In this document: positions 1 to 7,214 of the stretch, piece by piece | Position numbering within the stretch: the first letter of the stretch is position 1 | Layout of the letters: each line of letters opens with the position of its first letter | Origin: Methylophilus sp. 13 | Lineage (GTDB): Bacteria; Pseudomonadota; Gammaproteobacteria; Burkholderiales; Methylophilaceae | Assembly: GCF_015354335.1 (NCBI RefSeq) | Contig: NZ_JADKYR010000001.1 | Coordinates: forward strand, 682,001-746,000 | DNA length: 64,000 nt | Direction: 5' to 3' | Position numbers and translations under genes: made by a program | The notes under the pieces: generated by a model | Seen by the model: only the letters and a program-made list of their open reading frames with translations | What the model was told of the DNA's origin: nothing | Databases searched by the model: none

Positions 1-84
1 GTGATCCCCGACCCTTATCTGGTGACGCACCCAGGCGCCAGCTGGAACAACCTGCCTGATGCGGCGGAGTATCGCGTTGGCTGA
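1..84 (+). CDS. C-terminal end of a NasS/NrtA-like nitrate-sensor protein (partial)
   Basis: The first frame is open from the window edge to a TGA at 82-84 and encodes 27 residues (ends ...DAAEYRVG). The start lies outside the window. The next gene is a NasT-type ANTAR protein whose ATG at 59 lies inside this frame, giving a 26-bp overlap typical of a translationally coupled nasS-nasT pair. NasS proteins are cytoplasmic relatives of the nitrate-binding proteins NrtA/NasF; they hold NasT inactive until nitrate or nitrite binds. The NasS identity is inferred mainly from the neighbour, because too little protein is visible to judge by itself. Confidence 0.55.
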   Translation: MIPDPYLVTHPGASWNNLPDAAEYRVG

Positions 85-748
85 GTCACCCGCCGCCCCT
101 CACCCTGGTCAGCGCCAGGCCAAGCAGGCGCAGGCGCCGCGCTCCACGCTGGAGCTGTTCCGCCATTTGCGCCATGCCTGCATCACGATTTTTCATCCTG
201 AGGACGAAAACCGCGAGGTATTGACACAGCAACTGCACCGGATTGGCTGCCAGACGGTCGCGCTATGGCCGCCGGTGGCTGAGCTACCCGCGCAAACCGA
301 GCTGGTGATTTTTCTGCTAGATGCCCAAGCCAGCGCGAAAAAGAAACTGCCGTGGCTGACACCAGAGTCGGCGATCCCGCTGATTGGAGTGCTGGATTAT
401 GAAAACCCGACCACGCTGGAGACCGCCACTGCGCTGGGTTGCCATGGCATGCTGGTAAGGCCTCTGCAAGCCAAAGGCTTGCTCTCCACCCTCATCCTGA
501 CCATGCATCATTGCCAGCAATTAAAAACCTTGCGCAAACGTAACCAGCGCCTGGAAGAAAAACTGCAGGCGGCAGGCGAAATCAGTGCGGCACAAGCCAT
601 GTTGGCGCATGCGCGCGGAATCAGTGCAACCGAGGCTTACAAAGTCCTGCGCGAGCAGGCCATGCTCAAACGCGTGACGGTGGAAGACATTGCACGTGCA
701 CTGTTGCAAACCGACGGTCTATTGTCCAATCCAGCCAAACCCCGTTAG
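59..748 (+). CDS. nasT: NasT-like ANTAR-domain transcription antiterminator
   Basis: A 229-residue protein with a pseudo-receiver domain at about residues 40-150, where I see no clear acidic phosphorylation pocket. A coiled linker and a C-terminal ANTAR RNA-binding domain (about 160-220) follow, with the typical run from RNQRLEEKLQ through the AYKVLREQAM helix to VEDIARALL. NasT proteins bind paired hexaloop hairpins in nascent leader RNA and prevent intrinsic termination of nitrate-assimilation operons; NasS sequesters NasT when nitrate is absent. Three leaders fitting such a target lie downstream at about 2.2, 5.6 and 20.2 kb. The ATG at 59 has no obvious ribosome binding site and overlaps the upstream gene, suggesting coupled translation. 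Confidence 0.85.
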   Translation: MRRSIALAESPAAPHPGQRQAKQAQAPRSTLELFRHLRHACITIFHPEDENREVLTQQLHRIGCQTVALWPPVAELPAQTELVIFLLDAQASAKKKLPWLTPESAIPLIGVLDYENPTTLETATALGCHGMLVRPLQAKGLLSTLILTMHHCQQLKTLRKRNQRLEEKLQAAGEISAAQAMLAHARGISATEAYKVLREQAMLKRVTVEDIARALLQTDGLLSNPAKPR

Positions 749-810
749 AATGCTCGCCCTTGCCAAGCGCATCGATTCTCCTGCGCACAGTTTTTGCTTG
801 AACAAGTCCG

Positions 811-2088
811 ATGATGACCGACATTTCCCCCGCACAAACCATTACCCTGGCTAAAATCAGACATATCGAGGAGCTGGAGCGCCTGGATAGCTCAATTACT
901 TTTGTCGAAAGAATTGGGCAGCTCATTCATCAAATTCAGGCTGAACGTGGTGCCAGCTGTCTTTATTTAGCGTCTTCCGGCAAACGCTTCTCGCAGGCAC
1001 GTGCGGATATCGTCGTGCAAAATCAGCAAATTGAAACCGATTTCAGGCAAGCCTTGCAACAATATCTGGACCGCCATGCGCTGACCGATGCCAAACAGTT
1101 GACGCTCATCTCTTGGATTTTGCTGGGTTTGGACCAGCTTAAAAACTTACGTCATCAAATTACGCTACTCAAGATCTCATTTGCGGATTGCATAGAGTCT
1201 TATAACCGCTTTATACAAAGCTTGATCTCGCTGATTTTCGAGATCACGGACAGCTCGGTCAACAGCAAGGTCTCCACCAGCTTGCTGACGCTCTACAACC
1301 TGGTGCAAGCCAAGGAGTTTGCCGGTCAGGAGCGTGCAGTCGGCTCTTATTTATTTGGCTCAGGCAGCATGCAAAGCGAGCATCAGCAAAAACTGCTGGA
1401 ATTGATCACACAGCAAAATCGCCATTTTGAACTGTTCAGCCAGTTTGGCGCCCAGGAGCTACAGCAGGCATGGGCGGTCCTGCAAAGCTCACGCCTACAA
1501 CAGCAGCATGAGCACTTGCGTCACCAGCTGACGGTGGCCAAAGATCAGCAAACGCTCAATACCAGCGCCAGTGATACCTGGTTTGCGTTGTGCAGTGAGC
1601 GCCTGAGTGAAATCTGGCTAATTCAATGCCAGCTGGTGCAATCCATGCACCGCATGCTGGCAGAACTTTCTGCCCATGCGAAAAAAGACCTGGCACAAAC
1701 AAAGCAATATTTGGATGCCATGACGCAAAGCGCTGATCCCAATCATCCCCTGGATAGTAGTTTCTTCAACCTGTCGATTCCGGTCGAGAGTGCGCTGCAA
1801 TTTCAGGCAAATGAAGCTAGGCATACGGCACCCGTGACTTCTATCATGCAGTTGCTGCAACAGCAATCGCAACAGATTGCCGAGATGGAAGTCACCTTGG
1901 CCGATACTAAAAAAGCCTTGTCAGAGCGCAAAGTGATCGAACGCGCCAAAGGCCTGCTAATGCGCAAGTTTGATATTGATGAAATGGAAGCCTACAAACA
2001 GTTGCGCAGTACGGCCATGACTCAAAACCGCAAAATTGTGGATATCGCGGAAAACATTCTCGCACAGACACATTTTTCCCGCGATTAA
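811..2088 (+). CDS. nasR: NasR-like nitrate/nitrite-responsive antiterminator (NIT + ANTAR)
   Basis: A 425-residue protein with an all-helical NIT sensor domain (about residues 30-290; conserved-looking segment IQAERGASCLYL near the start) and a C-terminal ANTAR domain (about 360-420: ERKVIERAKGLLMRKF, EAYKQLRSTAM, IVDIAENIL). In Klebsiella, NasR binds nitrate or nitrite through NIT and then releases transcription termination in the nasF leader through ANTAR. The start is ATG 811 or the adjacent ATG 814; neither has a strong Shine-Dalgarno. It follows the nasT-like gene by 62 bp, so two different classes of nitrate-sensing antiterminator sit in tandem. It lies directly upstream of the first predicted target leader. 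Confidence 0.88.
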   Translation: MMTDISPAQTITLAKIRHIEELERLDSSITFVERIGQLIHQIQAERGASCLYLASSGKRFSQARADIVVQNQQIETDFRQALQQYLDRHALTDAKQLTLISWILLGLDQLKNLRHQITLLKISFADCIESYNRFIQSLISLIFEITDSSVNSKVSTSLLTLYNLVQAKEFAGQERAVGSYLFGSGSMQSEHQQKLLELITQQNRHFELFSQFGAQELQQAWAVLQSSRLQQQHEHLRHQLTVAKDQQTLNTSASDTWFALCSERLSEIWLIQCQLVQSMHRMLAELSAHAKKDLAQTKQYLDAMTQSADPNHPLDSSFFNLSIPVESALQFQANEARHTAPVTSIMQLLQQQSQQIAEMEVTLADTKKALSERKVIERAKGLLMRKFDIDEMEAYKQLRSTAMTQNRKIVDIAENILAQTHFSRD

Positions 2089-2107
2089 CCGCTCAGGATC
2101 GGGCATG

Positions 2108-2124
2108 CGCACCATGCCTGTGCA
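2108..2124 (+). promoter_or_regulatory. NtrC-like enhancer site upstream of leader A
   Basis: The sequence CGCACCATGCCTGTGCA has the GCAC-N7-GTGC layout of the NtrC site (consensus about TGCACCATTWTGGTGCA). It lies about 90 bp upstream of the -24/-12 element at 2213-2228, a normal enhancer distance. A second small inverted repeat, GGTGTA-N4-TACACC, lies just downstream at 2132-2147. The assignment rests on motif and position only. Confidence 0.55.
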
Positions 2125-2212
2125 TATACGCGGTGTATATCTACACCTATAAAACCGTAAAATATGGACAAAAACAGCATTAAAACAAAGTGTTATTCGC
2201 AATATTAATACA

Positions 2213-2228
2213 TGGCATAACAATTGCT
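2213..2228 (+). promoter_or_regulatory. Sigma-54 (-24/-12) promoter of the FNT-cynS-kinase unit
   Basis: TGGCATAACAATTGCT matches the RpoN consensus TGGCAC-N5-TTGCW with exactly 10 bases between the GG (2214-2215) and the GC (2226-2227). Transcription would start about 12 bases past the GC, near 2239, immediately before the first ANTAR-type hairpin at 2242. Equivalent elements precede the other two nitrate-assimilation leaders. Confidence 0.8.
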
Positions 2229-2241
2229 ATCAATCAATTAA

Positions 2242-2359
2242 CGCGATTCCAATGGCGGAAGCGCGGGTATAAATAGGTGGTCCCCTGGCTTGTGTTTGAA
2301 TCCTGGTGATTTGAATACAGCGGGTACCAACCAATTCAGCAATCTGGACAAAGGCGTCC
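2242..2359 (+). promoter_or_regulatory. Two-hairpin ANTAR target, leader A
   Basis: Hairpin P1 (2242-2265) has four base pairs TTCC/GGAA (2247-2250 with 2257-2260), an A-G mismatch and a further four GC pairs, closing hexaloop AATGGC (2251-2256). Hairpin P2 (2346-2359) has stem GGAC/GTCC closing hexaloop AAAGGC (2350-2355). Both loops carry A at position 1 and G at position 4, the signature recognised by ANTAR proteins. The P2 loop and 3' arm are also the start of the terminator 5' arm (from 2350), so P2 and terminator are mutually exclusive. The P1-P2 linker is about 80 nt. Confidence 0.8.
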
Positions 2360-2406
2360 TGACAGTAGACTCAAGCGGGTTGACTGTCAGGACGCCTTTT
2401 TGTTTT
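2350..2406 (+). terminator. Leader A attenuator terminator
   Basis: A perfect 17-bp inverted repeat (2350-2366 with 2383-2399, core AAAGGCGTCCTGACAGT) with a 16-nt loop is followed by TTTTTGTTTT. It sits between the sigma-54 promoter and the FNT gene start at 2437, so it would stop transcription unless antiterminated. The same AAAGGCGTCCTGA core is found in the leader B terminator. Confidence 0.92.
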
Positions 2407-2436
2407 GGACTCATCCAAGAAAGTAAGAGGTATGCA

Positions 2437-3246
2437 ATGTCTTATCTAGCCCCCGCCGAATTTGTCTCTAAGATGGTAGACGCCGGTGAATCAAAAATTT
2501 ATATGGCCACGCGTGACACCGTGATTCGCGCCTATATGGCGGGTGCCATTCTGGCGCTGGCCGCTGTGTTTGCAGTGAGTATTGCCTTGGCGACAGAATC
2601 TCCTCTGGTAGGAGCTGTCATGTTTCCGGTGGGCTTCAGCATGCTCTACCTGATGGGATTTGACTTGCTGACCGGCGTTTTCATGCTGACTCCGCTGGCC
2701 TGGCTGGACAAACGCCCCGGCGTGACCTGGCCGCAAATCCTGCGTAACTGGGGTCTGGTATTTATTGGCAATTTTGCTGGCGCGCTCACGGTGGCCGGGA
2801 TGATGGCTTTTATCTTCACCTATGGCTTTAATACCGATGGCGGCGCCATCGCCACCAAAGTCGCCGGTATAGGCGAGGCCAGAACACTGGGCTACGCCAA
2901 ATATGGCCTGGATGGCTGGATCACCATTTTTATCCGTGGCATGTTGTGCAACTGGATGGTGTCGCTGGGCGTGGTGGGGGCCATGATTTCAACCAACGTC
3001 AGCGGCAAGGTGATCGCCATGTGGATGCCAATCTTTTTGTTCTTTTTCATGGGCTTTGAGCACTCGGTCGTCAATATGTTTCTGTTTCCATTTGCTTTGA
3101 TCATGGGCGGCAATTTTTCGATTGCAGACTATCTGGTATGGAATGAAATCCCGACTGCGCTTGGCAATCTGGTGGGCGGCCTGGCCTTTACCGGCCTGAC
3201 GCTGTATACCACCCATGTGCGCACACAACCCAAACGTAAACTGTAA
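2437..3246 (+). CDS. Formate/nitrite transporter (FNT) family channel
   Basis: A 269-residue membrane protein with six predicted helices. The block GFEHSVVNMF (near residue 215) contains the conserved pore histidine of FocA/NirC. FNT channels carry small monovalent anions such as nitrite or formate across the inner membrane; this locus points to nitrite, although the neighbouring cyanase leaves cyanate as an alternative. The start is the ATG at 2437, 7-10 bases after AAGAGG. The frame is open further upstream, but that part overlaps the leader terminator and is unlikely to be translated. It is the first gene behind leader A. Confidence 0.88.
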   Translation: MSYLAPAEFVSKMVDAGESKIYMATRDTVIRAYMAGAILALAAVFAVSIALATESPLVGAVMFPVGFSMLYLMGFDLLTGVFMLTPLAWLDKRPGVTWPQILRNWGLVFIGNFAGALTVAGMMAFIFTYGFNTDGGAIATKVAGIGEARTLGYAKYGLDGWITIFIRGMLCNWMVSLGVVGAMISTNVSGKVIAMWMPIFLFFFMGFEHSVVNMFLFPFALIMGGNFSIADYLVWNEIPTALGNLVGGLAFTGLTLYTTHVRTQPKRKL

Positions 3247-3308
3247 ACAATGCTCGCCTGCTCGTCGTGGCAGTGAGCCCGTCCCACACGATATCAATGG
3301 AGTTAATC

Positions 3309-3752
3309 ATGACAAGAGATGAAGTCACAGAACTGATAGTGTTACAAAAAAATGCCTTGCAACTGTCCTGGAAAACACTTGCTGAGGCCATTGGTTTGAG
3401 CAAGGAATGGACAACGGCCGCCCTACTTGGCCAAATGACCCTCTCTGCCGAACAAGCCAATACCTTGGGAAAACTGCTACAACTGCCTGGAGAAGCCATA
3501 AGCCAACTACAAGTGGTACCTTATAAAGGATCGTTACCCACTGCGGTGCCCTCCGATCCATTAATTTATCGCTTTTACGAACTGATCAGCGTCTACGGCA
3601 CCACATTTAAGGCCTTGATTCACGAAGAGTTTGGCGATGGCATCATGAGCGCCATTGACTTTAATATGGATTTGCAACGCGAAGCCGACCCTAAAGGCGA
3701 TCGCGTCAAAATCACCATGAGCGGCAAGTTCCTGCCTTACAAGTCTTACTAA
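3309..3752 (+). CDS. cynS: Cyanate hydratase (cyanase)
   Basis: A 147-residue protein of normal length for cyanase. The N-terminal helical domain is followed by the catalytic domain, containing YRFYEL (the active-site Arg and Glu) and GIMSAIDF (the active-site Ser). It converts cyanate plus bicarbonate to carbamate/CO2 and ultimately ammonium and 2 CO2. The start is ATG 3309 with GGAG at 3299-3302. It lies 62 bp behind the FNT channel and just before a PP2C-kinase gene, so cyanate use appears to share the nitrate/nitrite-responsive leader A. Confidence 0.95.
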   Translation: MTRDEVTELIVLQKNALQLSWKTLAEAIGLSKEWTTAALLGQMTLSAEQANTLGKLLQLPGEAISQLQVVPYKGSLPTAVPSDPLIYRFYELISVYGTTFKALIHEEFGDGIMSAIDFNMDLQREADPKGDRVKITMSGKFLPYKSY

Positions 3753-3757
3753 ACGGC

Positions 3758-5548
3758 ATGCCTGCCTCTTTGCAGATAGAAAGCGGCGCCTGCTCCGAGG
3801 CCGGACGCAAACCAGTCAATCAGGATGCGTTCGGCCTCACCACACAAGACAGCCCGCCTGCTACTGGCAAAGGTTGGGTATTTGCCATTGCCGATGGCAT
3901 CAGTAGCAGCGATGTCAGCGACCAGGCTAGTACGCTGGCCATTCAGCAGTTTATACAAGATTACGCGCTCACCCCTGTAGAATGGTCAGTCAAGTCTGGT
4001 GGGTTGCAAGTCTTACGCAGTATTAATGCCACACTCAATGCGCAGACGTTTCGCAGCCCTTATCGTTTTGACAAAAACAGAGGCTACGTCTGTACCTTTA
4101 GCGCCCTGATCATTAAATCACGGGCTATCCATGTATTTCATCTGGGCGATACGCGCATTTACCGTCTCCGTGACCAGCAATTGCAATGCCTGACCGAAGA
4201 CCACCGTTTCTGGGTCGATGATCAACATAGCTATCTGGCACGCGCCCTGGGCATGAGCCCGCAACCAGAAATTGATTATCACAGCGAGGCCGCGGAAGCA
4301 GGCGATGTTTATTTATTGATGTCTGATGGCGTATTTGAACACCTGACCTCAGAAGAAATCTTGCAGGATATCCAAACCGCCAGCGACCTCAATCGTCTCT
4401 GCCAGCACTGGGTTAAACTCGCGCATGCACGCGGTAGCGAGGATAACCTGACAGCACTGGCGGTGCGCTTGTTACAACTGCCCGACCATGACATGGCCTC
4501 GCTGACACAAAGCATGCAGGCACTCCCCTTTGCCCCGGCCATAGAAGAAGGTAAGCCGTTTGATGGTTACCATATTTTGCGTTGCCTGCATCATAGCCAC
4601 CGCAGCCATGTTTACCTGGCACGTGACCTGCAAACGGGCACCCAGGTTGCCCTCAAAGTCCCATCGGTGGACCTGTCCGCCGATGCACAGGCACTGGAAC
4701 GTTTTTACCTCGAAGAATGGGTGGCCAGGCGCATCAGCCATCGCCATATATTACGGCCGTATACGTCAGCTTCTCCGCGCAAGTTTTTATATAGTGTGAT
4801 GCACTATGTGCCGGGGCAAACCTTACAACAATGGCTGCTGGATCACCCGCAACCATCCCTAGAGACCGTCCGCCAACTGGTGGAACAGATCACCAGCGCC
4901 CTGGAAGCCTTTCATCGACTGGAGATGGTCTACCGCGACTTGCAGCCGCAAAATATCCTGGTCGATACCGATGGCCAGATCACCTTGATTGATTTTGGGG
5001 CCGTGAGCGTGGCTGGTCTCGAAGAAATGAGCGAGCTAGAAAGCACGGTAACCTTGCCTGGCACGCTGCAATACTCGGCGCCAGAACAGTTTCTGGGATG
5101 GCCAGCAACGCCACAATCGGATATTTATGCCTTGGGGGTGATCACTTACCAGTGCCTCACAGGCAAACTGCCCTATGGGACAGAGGTCGCGAAGGTAAAA
5201 CATCCGCAACACCTGTCACGTTTGTATTACCGGGAGATTCGCTATACACAACCGGCGTTTCCGGCCTGGGTCGACGCCGCCATCGCCCGTGCCGTGCACC
5301 CGCAGGCAGAAAAACGTTATGCGCAGGCCTCTGAATTCTTATTTGACCTGCGTAAACCGAATGCAGCCTTTCTGCGTCATGCCCATCCGCCTTTGCTGGA
5401 ACGTCATCCGCTGGCCTTTTGGCGTGGCTTAAGTCTATTACTGGCGTGTATGGTCATCCTGTTGCTCGGGCTCCTCGCACACCAGCCCAAGTCATGCGCC
5501 AATGTTGAGCAGTTCGCACGAAAGCAGTGCAACTATGCCCGGCAATAA
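3758..5548 (+). CDS. PP2C phosphatase-Ser/Thr kinase fusion, membrane-anchored
   Basis: A 596-residue protein. Residues about 5-240 form a PP2C/PPM phosphatase domain (ADGISSSD, LGDTRIYRL, SDGVFEHL, EDNLTAL metal-site motifs). Residues about 270-525 form a Hanks-type kinase: ALKVP lysine, YRDLQPQN catalytic loop, LIDFG metal motif, SAPEQ. A single C-terminal membrane helix (about 551-570) is followed by a short Cys-containing tail. The glycine loop is degenerate, the HRD histidine is Tyr and the usual catalytic-loop Lys is Gln, so kinase activity may be weak. Such fusions recur in proteobacterial nitrate-assimilation loci; their substrates are not visible here. It starts 5 bp after cynS. A paralogue lies at 15124. 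Confidence 0.88.
   Translation: MPASLQIESGACSEAGRKPVNQDAFGLTTQDSPPATGKGWVFAIADGISSSDVSDQASTLAIQQFIQDYALTPVEWSVKSGGLQVLRSINATLNAQTFRSPYRFDKNRGYVCTFSALIIKSRAIHVFHLGDTRIYRLRDQQLQCLTEDHRFWVDDQHSYLARALGMSPQPEIDYHSEAAEAGDVYLLMSDGVFEHLTSEEILQDIQTASDLNRLCQHWVKLAHARGSEDNLTALAVRLLQLPDHDMASLTQSMQALPFAPAIEEGKPFDGYHILRCLHHSHRSHVYLARDLQTGTQVALKVPSVDLSADAQALERFYLEEWVARRISHRHILRPYTSASPRKFLYSVMHYVPGQTLQQWLLDHPQPSLETVRQLVEQITSALEAFHRLEMVYRDLQPQNILVDTDGQITLIDFGAVSVAGLEEMSELESTVTLPGTLQYSAPEQFLGWPATPQSDIYALGVITYQCLTGKLPYGTEVAKVKHPQHLSRLYYREIRYTQPAFPAWVDAAIARAVHPQAEKRYAQASEFLFDLRKPNAAFLRHAHPPLLERHPLAFWRGLSLLLACMVILLLGLLAHQPKSCANVEQFARKQCNYARQ
5516..5530 (+). promoter_or_regulatory. NtrC-like site upstream of leader B
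   Basis: GCACGAAAGCAGTGC has the GCAC-N7-GTGC spacing of NtrC sites and lies about 100 bp upstream of the -24/-12 element at 5615-5630, inside the last codons of the PP2C-kinase gene. The central seven bases do not match the consensus closely, so this is a motif-level proposal. Confidence 0.45.
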
Positions 5549-5614
5549 TATGCCCCTTTACAAAAGAAACTAATATTTTCATTAAAATTCAATCACTTAA
5601 AAATAAAATAAAGT

Positions 5615-5630
5615 TGGCATGCCGTTTGCT
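5615..5630 (+). promoter_or_regulatory. Sigma-54 promoter of the nrt-nir-nas operon
   Basis: TGGCATGCCGTTTGCT has GG (5616-5617) and GC (5628-5629) separated by exactly 10 bases, matching RpoN -24/-12. The start point would be near 5641, just upstream of hairpin P1 of leader B. Confidence 0.82.
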
Positions 5631-5652
5631 AGTGCTTATCTAAGAGCAAGCT

Positions 5653-5803
5653 GGATCAACGGCGATCCTGTCAAATATGCTCCGTGGCAAATGCCTGATA
5701 TCAGGTAATTTGCCTAACAACTGAGTTATACCCGTTATTAAATTAATGTAAGTACCGCAGCCTTTTAGCAAAAGGGCTTGCAAGCAAAAGGACAAAGGCG
5801 TCC
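5653..5803 (+). promoter_or_regulatory. Two-hairpin ANTAR target, leader B
   Basis: P1 (5653-5668) is GGATC/GATCC closing hexaloop AACGGC. P2 (5790-5803) is GGAC/GTCC closing hexaloop AAAGGC (5794-5799). Both loops have A1 and G4. The P2 loop and 3' arm begin the terminator 5' arm, giving the exclusive-structure switch. The linker is long (about 120 nt) and contains another strong hairpin at 5686-5714 (GGCAAAT ... ATTTGCC around palindrome CCTGATATCAGG) that would bring P1 and P2 closer together. Confidence 0.8.
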
Positions 5804-5847
5804 TGAGTGTAGACCACGGTCTGCATTCAGGACGCCTTTTTTGTTTT
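5794..5847 (+). terminator. Leader B attenuator terminator
   Basis: The arm beginning AAAGGCGTCCTGAGTG (5794-) pairs with the arm ending CATTCAGGACGCCTTT (5824-5839). Pairing can continue inward to a tetraloop, for about 21 pairs including G-U, and a TTTTTTGTTTT tract follows. The element lies between the sigma-54 promoter and nrtA (5893). Confidence 0.92.
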
Positions 5848-5892
5848 GTATTTTCCGAACCCCTTTTTCGAATCAAATCTCAAGGAGCCGAC

Positions 5893-7194
5893 ATGAGCAG
5901 TTCTGACAAAAAAAATGTATCCCCCGCCGAGGCAACGCCGGTTGACCAGGTGAACCAGCAACGCCGCCATTTCTTTATGAATACGCTAGCAGGCGCATTT
6001 GGTGCCGCCGCCATGATGAACATGGTGCCTTCTGCGATCCGCAGCCAGGCATGGGCTGCAGGCTCTGATGCCCCGGAAATCACGGAAGTCAAAGTAGGTT
6101 TTATCCCATTGACGGACTGTGCACCGATTATCGTGGCTGCCCAGATGGGGTTTGATAAAAAATACGGTATCAAGATTGTGCCTTCTAAAGAGGCCTCCTG
6201 GGCGGGTGTCCGCGACAAATTGGCCAATGGCGAGTTACATGCTGCGCATGTGTTGTATGGTCTGATCTATGGCGTACAACTAGGCATTGGCGGCCAGCAA
6301 AAAGACATGAACGTGCTGATGACGCTGAACAACAACGGCCAGGGCATCACGCTGGCTAACCAGCTTAAGGAAAAAGGCGTCACCAGTGGCGCCACGCTGA
6401 AACGTTTGCTGGATAACGAAAACCGCGACTTTACCTTCGCCCAGACCTTCCCCACCGGCACGCACGCCATGTGGTTGTACTACTGGCTGGCGACCTATGG
6501 CATCAATCCAATGCAGGACGTAAAAACCATCGTCGTACCGCCGCCACAAATGGTCGCCAACATGCGGATTGGCAATATGGATGGCTACTGCGTGGGCGAA
6601 CCCTGGAACGCACGTGCCATTTACGACAAGATTGGCTACACCGTCGCCACCTCACAAGATATCTGGGTAGACCACCCGGAAAAAGTGTTGGGCACCACCG
6701 CTGACTTTATCGCCAAGAACCCGAATACCGCGCTGGCGTTAACCAAAGCCATCCTCGAAGCCTCACGCTACATTGATGCAACCAAAAATCGTGCCGAAGT
6801 GGCCAAGTTGATCGCAGGCAAAGCCTATGTCAATGCGCCAGAAGAAGTGATTGAAGGTCGCTTCCTCGGCCACTACGACAATGGTATCGGCAAAAAATGG
6901 GAAGACCCCAACTATATGAAGTTCTTCAATGACGGCAAGGTCAGCTTCCCTTACCTGTCAGATGGCATGTGGTTCCTGACCCAACACAAACGCTGGGGCT
7001 TGCTCAAGTCTGACCCGGATTACCTCGGCGTGGCGAAAAAGGTGAACCGCATTGATATTTATACCGAAGCCGCCAAATCTCTGGGCATTAGCGTGCCGAC
7101 AGACGTGATGCGTAGCAGCAAGCTGATTGACGGCGTGGTCTGGGATGGTAAAGACCCTAAAGCTTATGCCAACAGCTTCAAGGTTAAAGCGTAA
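5893..7194 (+). CDS. nrtA: Nitrate ABC transporter, substrate-binding protein
   Basis: A 433-residue protein of the NrtA/CmpA/NasF family that binds nitrate (and possibly nitrite) in the periplasm and delivers it to NrtB/NrtD. Near the N-terminus, QRRHFFMNTLAG (R24-R25) followed by a hydrophobic stretch and AWAAG is a twin-arginine-type export signal. The mature part begins near EVKVGFIPLTDCAPIIVAAQ, the typical first strand of this family. The start is supported by AAGGAG 6 nt before the ATG. It is the first gene after leader B and stands 20 bp before nrtB. Confidence 0.93.
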   Translation: MSSSDKKNVSPAEATPVDQVNQQRRHFFMNTLAGAFGAAAMMNMVPSAIRSQAWAAGSDAPEITEVKVGFIPLTDCAPIIVAAQMGFDKKYGIKIVPSKEASWAGVRDKLANGELHAAHVLYGLIYGVQLGIGGQQKDMNVLMTLNNNGQGITLANQLKEKGVTSGATLKRLLDNENRDFTFAQTFPTGTHAMWLYYWLATYGINPMQDVKTIVVPPPQMVANMRIGNMDGYCVGEPWNARAIYDKIGYTVATSQDIWVDHPEKVLGTTADFIAKNPNTALALTKAILEASRYIDATKNRAEVAKLIAGKAYVNAPEEVIEGRFLGHYDNGIGKKWEDPNYMKFFNDGKVSFPYLSDGMWFLTQHKRWGLLKSDPDYLGVAKKVNRIDIYTEAAKSLGISVPTDVMRSSKLIDGVVWDGKDPKAYANSFKVKA

Positions 7195-7214
7195 TTCTTT
7201 CAAGGAGAGTCACC

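Noticed and set aside
2290-2436. N-terminal extension of the FNT channel
   Set aside because: The frame is open, but it runs through the leader terminator; ATG 2437 has the ribosome binding site and the correct N-terminus.
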